Source: Streptomyces sp. NRRL S-31 (GTDB taxonomy: Bacteria; Actinomycetota; Actinomycetes; Streptomycetales; Streptomycetaceae). Taken from it: 64,000 nucleotides of DNA. A program made the translations under genes and the position numbers. The stretch spans positions 1 to 64,000 of the forward strand of contig NZ_JOCB01000037.1 of the NCBI RefSeq assembly GCF_000718775.1, given 5' to 3'. This document shows, one piece after another, positions 16,220-23,141 of the stretch (the first letter of the stretch is position 1; the number at the start of each line of letters is the position of its first letter). Below the pieces are notes generated by a model, which was given only the letters and a program-made list of their open reading frames with translations, ran no database searches and was not told the origin of the DNA.

Positions 16220-17293
16220 CTATGACCCGCTCGCCGCCAGGCGCAGGGTGCGTTCGGCCAGCGCGCTGATCCGCACCCCGTCGAAGCCGAACACCGCGCT
16301 GCGGACCGTGTCCCGCAGCGGCTCCCGCCACTGGGCCGGAATGGCCCGCGCCCCGGTGCGGACGCCGGCCACCGAGCCGGCCGTCGCCCCGTTGGAGTCG
16401 GTGTCCAGCCCGCCGCGCACGGTCAGGGCGAGGGTCCGGGTGAAGTCGCCGTCGCCGTAGAGCAGCCCGGCGGTGAGGACGGCGGCGTTCGGGACGGTGT
16501 GGATCCAGCCGAGTCCGGCGGTCTCCGCGGAGACCGTGGCCAGGGTCTCCTCCCAGGGCAGCCGCGCCTCGTGCAGGCCCGCCACCCGCCGCACGGTCCG
16601 GGCCAGGCGACTGCTCGCCGGGACGACCGTCAGCGCGGTGTCCACGGCGTCCCGGACGGTCGGGGCGGTGAACGCCGCCGCGATCAGGGCGGCGGCCCAC
16701 ATGGCGCCGTAGACGCCGTTGCCGGTGTGCGAGAGGACCGCGTCCCGGCGGGCCAGTCCGGCGGCGCGCGGCGGGTCACCGGGGCAGGTCCAGCCGTAGA
16801 CGTCGGCGCGGATCAGCGCGCCGATCCACTCCTGGTACGGGTTGTCGTACGTCGCCGTCAGCGGCGGCCGCATCCCGGTCGCCAGGTTGCGGTACGCCGC
16901 CCGTTCCGCCGTGAACGTCTGGAGGTACGGCAGCCGGAGCAGCCACAGGTCGCCGACCTGCTCGGTGCTGAAGCCGAAGCCGTGGGTCTCCAGCAGGTGC
17001 AGGCCGAGGATGGCGTAGTCGACGTCGTCGTCCCGGCAGCTGCCGTCGATCCGGCCGCGCACGCACCGGCGCCACTCCGGGCGCAGCGCGGCGGCCTCGT
17101 CCGGGTCGGCGGGTTCGGGGAGGTAGTCGGTCAGCGGCAGGGCGGCGGCCCGGCGGAGGTAGCGGTCGATGCGGTCGCGGGTCCACACCTCGCCCTGTTC
17201 CACCGGCTTGCCGAGCATGTTGCCGGCGATCCGGCCGAGCCAGCCGCCGTGGATGCGGTCGGCGAGGTCCGGCCCGGTGTGCTGGGTGCTCAT
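16220..17293 (-). CDS. ADP-ribosylglycohydrolase (DraG/ARH) family protein
   Basis: The 357-residue protein begins LADRIHGGWLGRIAGNMLGK, the ARH start signature. Acidic residues that would bind two metal ions are present in RDDDVDYAILGLHLLE (about residue 90) and in the C-terminal GGLDTDSNGATAGSVAG (about 300). The family removes ADP-ribose from proteins or hydrolyses related glycosides. The start ATG 17291-17293 is followed directly by the family N-terminus. It reads divergently from the glycerate kinase gene across 150 bases. Confidence 0.93.
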   Translation of the reverse strand: MSTQHTGPDLADRIHGGWLGRIAGNMLGKPVEQGEVWTRDRIDRYLRRAAALPLTDYLPEPADPDEAAALRPEWRRCVRGRIDGSCRDDDVDYAILGLHLLETHGFGFSTEQVGDLWLLRLPYLQTFTAERAAYRNLATGMRPPLTATYDNPYQEWIGALIRADVYGWTCPGDPPRAAGLARRDAVLSHTGNGVYGAMWAAALIAAAFTAPTVRDAVDTALTVVPASSRLARTVRRVAGLHEARLPWEETLATVSAETAGLGWIHTVPNAAVLTAGLLYGDGDFTRTLALTVRGGLDTDSNGATAGSVAGVRTGARAIPAQWREPLRDTVRSAVFGFDGVRISALAERTLRLAASGS

Positions 17294-17355
17294 GGCAGGG
17301 GTGTACCCGCTCCGCCGGCCGGCTCCCCGCGGCCTTCCCAGGGTTCGGGCGGGGC

Positions 17356-17385
17356 ATGACGGCGGGGGTGTCCTGCGGTTATGGT
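17356..17385 (+). promoter_or_regulatory. Candidate promoter of the glycerate kinase gene
   Basis: ATGACG (17356-17361) and TATGGT (17380-17385) are 18 bases apart and fit a vegetative sigma-70 promoter moderately well. The -10 matches TAnnnT and the -35 is weak. The start codon is about 59 bases downstream. Confidence 0.35.
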
Positions 17386-17443
17386 CGCAGCGGCGCGACT
17401 GGCCCCGCCCTGCGCGGGGCCCGGAGAGCAAGGGGAAGACAAG

Positions 17444-18595
17444 GTGGCGGACGCTGTAGGGAACGAGACCCGTCGGGTGCTCATCGCCGCGGACAAGTTC
17501 AAGGGCTCGCTGACGGCCGTGCAGGTCGCCGAGCGGGTGACGGCCGGGTTGCGCCGGGTCGTGCCGGATCTCCGGATCGAGGCGCTCCCCGTGGCCGACG
17601 GCGGCGACGGGACCGTGGACGCGGCGGTCGCGGCCGGCTTCGAGCGCCGCGAGGTACGGGTCACCGGTCCGCTGGGCCGGGAGGTGACGGCCGCGTTCGC
17701 GCTGCGCGACGGCACCGCGGTGGTGGAGATGGCCGAGGCGAGCGGCCTCCAGCGGCTCCCGGCGGGCGTCTTCGCCCCGCTCACCGCCTCCACGTACGGC
17801 TCCGGGGAGCTGCTGCGGGCCGCGCTGGACGCTGGCGCCCGGACGATCGTGTTCGGCGTGGGCGGCAGCGCCACCACGGACGGCGGCGCGGGCATGCTGG
17901 CGGCGCTGGGCGCCCGGTTCCTGACCGAGGACGGCGAGCCGGTGCCCCCGGGCGGCGGCGGCCTGGCGGAGCTGGCCCGCGCGGACCTCTCCGGCCTGGA
18001 CCCCCGGCTGTCCTCGGTGGAGCTGGTGCTGGCCAGCGACGTCGACAACCCGCTGACCGGTCCGAAGGGCGCCCCCGCCGTCTACGGCCCGCAGAAGGGT
18101 GCCTCCCCCGAGGACGTGGCGGCCCTGGACGCGGCGCTCGCCCACTTCGCGAAGGTGCTGGAGGCAGAGGCCGGGCCGCGGGCCGCCGAGTACGCGGCGT
18201 CGCCGGGCGCGGGCGCGGCGGGCGGCATCGGCTACGGCGCGCTCCTGCTCGGCGCGCGCTTCCGGCCCGGCATCGAGGTCATGCTGGACGTGCTGGGCTT
18301 CGCCCCCGCCCTGGAGCGGGCCTCGCTGGTCATCACCGGGGAGGGCTCCCTGGACGAGCAGACCCTGCACGGGAAGGCGCCGGCGGGCGTGGCCGCGGCC
18401 GCCCGGGCCGCGGGCAAGGAGGTCGTGGCGGTGTGCGGACGGCTCGCCCTGTCCGCCGAGGCCCTCGCCGGGGCCGGGATCGGCGCGGCCTACCCCCTCA
18501 CCTCGGTCGAGCCGGACGTGTCGAAGTGCATCGCGGACGCGGGGCCGATCCTCGAGCGGGTCGCCGCGCGCATCGCCGAGACCCGCCTGGGCTGA
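17444..18595 (+). CDS. Glycerate kinase (GarK/GlxK type)
   Basis: The 383-residue kinase phosphorylates D-glycerate with ATP. The N-terminus RVLIAADKFKGSLTAVQVAE is the family hallmark, followed by LPVADGGDGTVDA and the ATP-side motifs NPLTGPKGAPAVYGPQKGA (about 205-225) and TGEGSLDEQTLHGKAP (about 305). GTG 17444 is preceded by AAGGGGAAG. It could feed glycerate derived from glyoxylate, which the nearby ethylmalonyl-CoA pathway makes, into glycolysis. That link is inference. Two strong hairpins follow the stop. Confidence 0.94.
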   Translation: MADAVGNETRRVLIAADKFKGSLTAVQVAERVTAGLRRVVPDLRIEALPVADGGDGTVDAAVAAGFERREVRVTGPLGREVTAAFALRDGTAVVEMAEASGLQRLPAGVFAPLTASTYGSGELLRAALDAGARTIVFGVGGSATTDGGAGMLAALGARFLTEDGEPVPPGGGGLAELARADLSGLDPRLSSVELVLASDVDNPLTGPKGAPAVYGPQKGASPEDVAALDAALAHFAKVLEAEAGPRAAEYAASPGAGAAGGIGYGALLLGARFRPGIEVMLDVLGFAPALERASLVITGEGSLDEQTLHGKAPAGVAAAARAAGKEVVAVCGRLALSAEALAGAGIGAAYPLTSVEPDVSKCIADAGPILERVAARIAETRLG

Positions 18596-18603
18596 GCCCC
18601 CCC

Positions 18604-18629
18604 GGGGGCGCGGCCCGGGCCGCGCCCCC
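18604..18629 (+). terminator. Terminator of the glycerate kinase gene
   Basis: GGGGGCGCGGCCC followed directly by GGGCCGCGCCCCC is a 26-base perfect palindrome starting eight bases after the stop. It would fold as an 11-base-pair GC stem with a small loop. No U-tract is present. Confidence 0.65.
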
Positions 18630-18660
18630 GGCCCCGGACAGCGGAGTGCCCCGGACAGCA

Positions 18661-18694
18661 GAGTGCCCCGGACCCGACCGGGTCCGGGGCACTC
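18661..18694. terminator. Bidirectional terminator between glycerate kinase and pssA
   Basis: The arms 18661-18676 and 18679-18694 are perfect 16-base complements separated by two bases (stem of about 15 bp). The hairpin lies between two convergent genes. The left arm motif AGTGCCCCGGAC is also present upstream at about 18645 as a direct repeat. Confidence 0.75.
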
Positions 18695-18705
18695 GGGGCG
18701 GAGCG

Positions 18706-19560
18706 CTACGGGAGCTGCGCCGCCCGCGCCTCGCGGCGGTTGTCACGGAAGGTGTTCACCCGGCGGGCCGTGGCGAACAGCGGGATCACCGCGCCCATCA
18801 CCAGCTGGAGCGCGCAGCCCGTCTGGAGGAGCAGCTGGCCGCTGGGGGCGTCGAACGCCCAGGCGGCCAGGAGGCCCATGGACAGGACGATCCAGGAGAG
18901 CATGGCGCCGGCGAGGCGGCCCCGCGGCTTCGGGTACTCCACGCGGCTCACCATCAGCCACGCCGTCCCCAGGATGGCCAGCAGCGTCGCCACGAAGGGC
19001 AGCTCCAGCAGCACGATCGACACGACCGTCAGCGCGCCGAACGGCGAGGGCATGCCCTGGAACATGCCGTCCTTCAGCGTCACGCAGGAGAAGCGGGCCA
19101 GTCTCAGGACCACCGCCAGCAGCACCACGATCGCGCCCACCGCCGCCACCCGCTGGTGCGCGTCGTCGGCGACCATGCCGTAGACGAGCACGAAGTACGC
19201 GGGGGCGAGGCCGAAGCTGATCAGGTCCGACAGGTTGTCCAGTTCGGCGCCCATCGGCGACGAGCGCAGCTTGCGCGCCACCAGGCCGTCGAACAGGTCG
19301 AAGACCGCCGCGCAGAGCATCAGGATGACCGCCGTGGCCGCGCTGTGGCGGGCCATGCCGGACTCCTGGCTGCCGGTGAGGTGCGGGATCAGGATGCCGG
19401 TGGTGGTGAAGTACACCGCCATGAAGCCGCACGTCGCGTTGCCCAGCGTGAGGGTGTCCGCTATCGAGAGGCGGAGAGAGAGGGGCATCTCCTCCTCTTC
19501 GTCCACCTCGTCCGCCTCGGGCACCCAGCCCGCCTGGGTCTCCGGATCAATCACGGTCAA
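18706..19560 (-). CDS. pssA: CDP-diacylglycerol--serine O-phosphatidyltransferase
   Basis: The 284-residue membrane enzyme makes phosphatidylserine from CDP-diacylglycerol and serine. The CDP-alcohol phosphotransferase motif D-G-x2-A-R-x8-G-x3-D-x3-D is complete (DGLVARKLRSSPMGAELDNL then SD). The N-terminal 25 residues are acidic and soluble (EADEVDEEEEMP), and about eight hydrophobic segments follow. Its start lies inside the end of psd (14-base overlap), so the pair is coupled and the two steps of phosphatidylethanolamine synthesis are co-expressed. Confidence 0.96.
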   Translation of the reverse strand: MTVIDPETQAGWVPEADEVDEEEEMPLSLRLSIADTLTLGNATCGFMAVYFTTTGILIPHLTGSQESGMARHSAATAVILMLCAAVFDLFDGLVARKLRSSPMGAELDNLSDLISFGLAPAYFVLVYGMVADDAHQRVAAVGAIVVLLAVVLRLARFSCVTLKDGMFQGMPSPFGALTVVSIVLLELPFVATLLAILGTAWLMVSRVEYPKPRGRLAGAMLSWIVLSMGLLAAWAFDAPSGQLLLQTGCALQLVMGAVIPLFATARRVNTFRDNRREARAAQLP

Positions 19561-20203
19561 TGCGAGTCACCCCAGCCACGGTCTTCTGACCGACCTCGAC
19601 CGCGACCTCCACGCCCTCGGGCAGGTAGAGGTCGACACGCGAGCCGAAGCGGATCAGACCGATGCGGTCGCCCTGCTCGACCTTCGTGCCTTCCGGGAGG
19701 TAGGGCACGATGCGGCGGGCCACCGCGCCGGCGATCTGGATCATCTCGATGTCGCCGAGTTCGGTGTCGAAATGCCAGACTACGCGCTCGTTGTTCTCGC
19801 TCTCCTTGTTGAAAGCCGGAACAAAGCCGCCGGGGATGTGCTCGACCGACGTCACGGTGCCCGCCAGGGGCGCCCGGTTCACGTGCACGTTGAGCGGGCT
19901 CATGAAGATCGCGACGCGGGTGCGCCCGTCCTTCCACGGCATGATGCTCTGCACCACACCGTCGGCGGGCGAGATGACGCGGCCCGGGGCGATCTCACGC
20001 TCGGGGTCGCGGAAGAACCACAGCATGCCCGCCGCGAGCGCGGTGGCGGGTACGGCGACGGCCTTGGCGACGCCCGAGCGACGGGCGCGGGCCAGGCTGA
20101 GGGCTGCGGTGGCGACGGTCGGGAGAAGCCACGGCGATGCTCCGCGCGCGAGGCGTGCGCCTACCAGGCGGTCGCGGTGTGCAGAGGTTTGGCTGTGGGG
20201 CAT
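19547..20203 (-). CDS. psd: Phosphatidylserine decarboxylase proenzyme
   Basis: The 218-residue proenzyme of the short (archaeal/PSD-A) type is self-cleaved to form a pyruvoyl group. Cleavage is expected between Gly187 and Ser188 in LIRFGSRVDLYLP. The catalytic dyad region is Asp81 (SPADGVVQ) and His107 (NVHVNR). One hydrophobic N-terminal segment (about 45-63) anchors it. ATG 20203 is chosen because upstream residues lack family features. It is first in a psd-pssA operon at the membrane. Confidence 0.95.
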   Translation of the reverse strand: MPHSQTSAHRDRLVGARLARGASPWLLPTVATAALSLARARRSGVAKAVAVPATALAAGMLWFFRDPEREIAPGRVISPADGVVQSIMPWKDGRTRVAIFMSPLNVHVNRAPLAGTVTSVEHIPGGFVPAFNKESENNERVVWHFDTELGDIEMIQIAGAVARRIVPYLPEGTKVEQGDRIGLIRFGSRVDLYLPEGVEVAVEVGQKTVAGVTRIDRD

Positions 20204-20283
20204 GGATGACCTTCGTAGCGGATGATGCCGCGCTCTGAACGGGGGACGGCGGCTTTCTCGGATCGTACCGGTCGCGGGCCACA

Positions 20284-20307
20284 ACTCGGCAAGCCAGGAA
20301 GCCGAGT
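20284..20307. promoter_or_regulatory. Inverted repeat upstream of psd
   Basis: ACTCGGC (20284-20290) and GCCGAGT (20301-20307) form a seven-base inverted repeat with a ten-base spacer, about 85 bases upstream of the psd start. It may be an operator for psd-pssA or a second hairpin ending the upstream ccr operon. Confidence 0.35.
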
Positions 20308-20326
20308 CGGCGGCCGAAGAGCGTCT

Positions 20327-20363
20327 ACGGGGTGTGATCTTCTTCTCGAAGAAAACACCCCGT
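20327..20363 (-). terminator. Terminator of the ccr operon
   Basis: The stem ACGGGGTGT/ACACCCCGT (20327-20335 with 20355-20363) encloses a second stem TTCTTC/GAAGAA. It begins 11 bases after the stop of the last operon gene. No U-tract follows on the minus strand. It separates the ccr operon from psd-pssA. Confidence 0.65.
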
Positions 20364-20373
20364 ATTCGGACAA

Positions 20374-21579
20374 TCAGCCCTGGAATCGATACTCTTCGAG
20401 CAGTCGGCGCCCGATGATCATTTTCTGGATCTCGGCGGTACCTTCACCGATGAGCAGCATCGGGGCCTCGCGGTAGAGGCGCTCGATCTCGTACTCCTTG
20501 GAGAAACCGTAGCCGCCGTGGATCCGGAAGGCGTCCTCCACGACCTCCTTGCAGTACTCGGAGGCCAGGTACTTCGCCATGCCGGCCTCCAGGTCGTTGC
20601 GCTGCCCCGAGTCCTTCTTGCGGGCGGCGTTGACCATCAGCGCGTGCGCGGCCTCGACCTTCGTGGCCATCTCCGCCAGCTTGAACTGGATGGCCTGGTG
20701 CTGGGCGATCGGCTTGCCGAAGGTGTGCCGCTGCTGGGCGTACCCGACCCCCAGTTCGAAGGCGCGCTGTGCGACGCCGCAGCCGCGCGCGGCCACGTTG
20801 ACCCGGCCGACCTCGACGCCGTCCATCATTTGGTAAAAACCTCGGCCGGTGACCCCGCCGAGCACCCGGTCGGCCGGTACGCGCAGGCCGTCCATGATCA
20901 ACTCGGTGGTGTCGACGCCCTTGTAGCCCATCTTCTCGATCTTGCCGGGGATGGTCAGACCGGGACGGACCTCACCGAAACCCGGCTCCTTCTCGACCAG
21001 GAAGGTGGTCATCGACTTGTGGGGTGCCGTGCCCTCGGGGTGTCCTTCGTCACTGCGGACCAGGACGGCCACGAGCGAGGACGTGCCGCCGTTCGTCAGC
21101 CACATCTTCTGGCCGTTCAGGACGTACTCGTCGCCGTCCCGGACCGCCTTGGACGTGATGGCCGACACGTCGGAGCCCAGGCCCGGCTCCGACATCGAGA
21201 AGGCGCCCCGGATGTCACCGGCGGCCATACGGGGCAGGAAGTACTCCTTCTGCTCCCGCGTGCCGTGCTGCTTGAGCATGTACGCGACGATGAAGTGCGT
21301 GTTGATGATGCCGGACACCGACATCCAGCCACGGGCGATCTCCTCCACGCACAGCGCGTAGGTGAGCAGCGACTCGCCCAGGCCCCCGTACTCCTCGGGG
21401 ATCATCAGACCGAAGAGGCCGAGTTCCTTCAGCCCGTCCACGATCGCTTGCGGGTACTCGTCGCGGTGCTCCAGCCCGGTCGCGACCGGAATGATCTCTT
21501 TGTCGACAAAGTCCCGGACGGTGGAGAGGATCTCCTGCTGGACGTCCGTGAGACCGGCGGTCTGGGCGAGACGGGCCAT
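20374..21579 (-). CDS. mcd: Acyl-CoA dehydrogenase, probable (2S)-methylsuccinyl-CoA dehydrogenase
   Basis: The 401-residue FAD enzyme has standard acyl-CoA dehydrogenase signatures: FSMSEPGLGSDVSAI (FAD), KMWLTNGGTSSLVAV, QRHTFGKPIAQHQAIQ, and the C-terminal EAPMLLIGEGTAEIQKMIIG with its catalytic-base region. Alone it could be a generic short-chain enzyme. As the last gene behind ccr, ecm, mcl and mch it most likely oxidises methylsuccinyl-CoA to mesaconyl-CoA in the ethylmalonyl-CoA pathway. It starts three bases after the upstream hydratase stop. An electron-transfer flavoprotein must be encoded elsewhere. Confidence 0.92.
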   Translation of the reverse strand: MARLAQTAGLTDVQQEILSTVRDFVDKEIIPVATGLEHRDEYPQAIVDGLKELGLFGLMIPEEYGGLGESLLTYALCVEEIARGWMSVSGIINTHFIVAYMLKQHGTREQKEYFLPRMAAGDIRGAFSMSEPGLGSDVSAITSKAVRDGDEYVLNGQKMWLTNGGTSSLVAVLVRSDEGHPEGTAPHKSMTTFLVEKEPGFGEVRPGLTIPGKIEKMGYKGVDTTELIMDGLRVPADRVLGGVTGRGFYQMMDGVEVGRVNVAARGCGVAQRAFELGVGYAQQRHTFGKPIAQHQAIQFKLAEMATKVEAAHALMVNAARKKDSGQRNDLEAGMAKYLASEYCKEVVEDAFRIHGGYGFSKEYEIERLYREAPMLLIGEGTAEIQKMIIGRRLLEEYRFQG

Positions 21580-21582
21580 GGC

Positions 21583-22110
21583 CTACTTCTCCGTGTTCTT
21601 GTCCGCGGGGGCGACGGGTTCCGGGCGGCCCGGCTGCTCGCCGCCGCGCTCCTTGATGTACGTCTCGGTGGGCACCATGACCTTGCGGCGGAAGACGCAC
21701 ACCAGGGTGCCGTCCTGCTTGTAGCCCCTGGTCTCCACGTGGACGATCCCGCGGTCGTCCTTCGACTTGGACGGCCACTTGTCCAGCACCGTCGTCTCGC
21801 CGTAGAGCGTGTCGCCGTGGAAGGTCGGCGCCACGTGCCGGAGCGACTCGATCTCCAGGTTGGCGATCGCCTTGCCGGAGACGTCCGCCACCGACATGCC
21901 GAGCAGCAGCGAGTAGACGTAGTTGCCCACGACGACGTTCCTGCCGAAGTCGGTCGTCCGCTCGGCGTAGTTGGCGTCCAGGTGGAGCGGGTGGTGGTTC
22001 ATGGTGAGGAGACAGAACAGGTGGTCGTCGTACTCCGTGACCGTCTTGCCCGGCCAGTGCTTGTACACCGCCCCGACCTCGAACTCCTCGTAGGTACGGC
22101 CGAACTGCAT
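21583..22110 (-). CDS. mch: MaoC-type hydratase, probable mesaconyl-CoA hydratase
   Basis: The 175-residue hot-dog fold protein hydrates an enoyl-CoA. The hydratase motif is MNHHPLHLDANYAERTTDFG (about residues 35-55), followed by VVGNYVYSLLLGMSVAD. In the pathway it converts mesaconyl-CoA to beta-methylmalyl-CoA. The start ATG 22110 lies five bases after the preceding stop. Position in the operon gives the specific assignment; the domain alone shows only hydratase or dehydratase. Confidence 0.9.
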   Translation of the reverse strand: MQFGRTYEEFEVGAVYKHWPGKTVTEYDDHLFCLLTMNHHPLHLDANYAERTTDFGRNVVVGNYVYSLLLGMSVADVSGKAIANLEIESLRHVAPTFHGDTLYGETTVLDKWPSKSKDDRGIVHVETRGYKQDGTLVCVFRRKVMVPTETYIKERGGEQPGRPEPVAPADKNTEK

Positions 22111-22115
22111 CGCGC

Positions 22116-23141
22116 TCAGGCTCCTCGGTTGTCGGGGGTCTCGAAGTTCGACGTGCGGCGCAGGCCGGCCGCGCGTCCCTTGCCCGCGATGACCAGGGCC
22201 ATCTTGCGGCTGGCCTCGTCGATCATCTCGTCGCCGAGCATCGCGGAGCCCTTCTTGCCGCCCGCCTCGGACGTGTAGTAGTCGTACGCGTCCAGGATCA
22301 GCTCGGCGTGGTCGTAGTCCTCCTGCGAGGGCGAGAACACCTCGTTCGCGGCGTCCACCTGACCCGGGTGCAGCACCCACTTGCCGTCGAAGCCGAGCGC
22401 GGCGGCGCGGCCGGCCACCTCGCGGAAGCCGTCGACGTTGCGGATCTGGAGGTAGGGGCCGTCGATCGCCTGGAGGTTGTTGGCGCGGGCCGCCATCAGG
22501 ATCTTCATCAGGATGTAGTGGTAGGCGTCCGCCGGGTAGCCGGGCGGCTGCTCGCCCACGACCAGCGACTTCATATTGATGGAGGCCATGAAGTCGGCCG
22601 GGCCGAAGATGATCGTCTCGACGCGCGGCGAGGCCTGCGCGATCGCGTTGACGTTGTTCAGCCCCTGCGCGTTCTCGATCTGCGCCTCGATGCCGATCCG
22701 GCCGACCTCGAAGCCCATGGTCCTCTCGATCTGGGTCAGCAGCAGATCCAGCGCGACGACCTGCTCGGCGTTCTGCACCTTGGGCAGCATGATGCAGTCG
22801 AGGTTCGGGCCGGCGCCCTCGACCACCGTCACGACGTCCCGGTACGTCCACTCGGTCGTCCAGTCGTTGACGCGCACCACACGCGTCTTGCCCGCCCAGT
22901 CGCCCTCGTTGAGGAACTTGACGATGGTGTGCCGCGCCCCGGGCTTGGCGAGGGGCGCGCAGGCGTCCTCCAGGTCGAGGAAGACCTGGTCCGCCGGGAG
23001 GCCCTGCGCCTTCTCCAGGAAGCGCGGGTTGCTGCCCGGCACGGCCAGGCAGGAGCGTCGCGGGCGGAGGCGGTCCACGGCCGGAAGGGACGCGGCCCGG
23101 CCGCTCGTCGGAGGGGTGGCGGCGGGAGACGGGCGGGTCAT
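22116..23141 (-). CDS. mcl: CitE-type lyase, probable beta-methylmalyl-CoA lyase
   Basis: The 341-residue HpcH/HpaI-CitE family aldolase has the substrate-binding arginine region RPRRSCLAVPGSNPRF, the metal-binding LDLEDACAP (about residues 55-63), and IEAQIENAQGLNNVNAIA with the second acidic ligand. It cleaves beta-methylmalyl-CoA to glyoxylate and propionyl-CoA. Its ATG overlaps the ecm stop (ATGA). The N-terminal 25 residues are low-complexity. Confidence 0.93.
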   Translation of the reverse strand: MTRPSPAATPPTSGRAASLPAVDRLRPRRSCLAVPGSNPRFLEKAQGLPADQVFLDLEDACAPLAKPGARHTIVKFLNEGDWAGKTRVVRVNDWTTEWTYRDVVTVVEGAGPNLDCIMLPKVQNAEQVVALDLLLTQIERTMGFEVGRIGIEAQIENAQGLNNVNAIAQASPRVETIIFGPADFMASINMKSLVVGEQPPGYPADAYHYILMKILMAARANNLQAIDGPYLQIRNVDGFREVAGRAAALGFDGKWVLHPGQVDAANEVFSPSQEDYDHAELILDAYDYYTSEAGGKKGSAMLGDEMIDEASRKMALVIAGKGRAAGLRRTSNFETPDNRGA

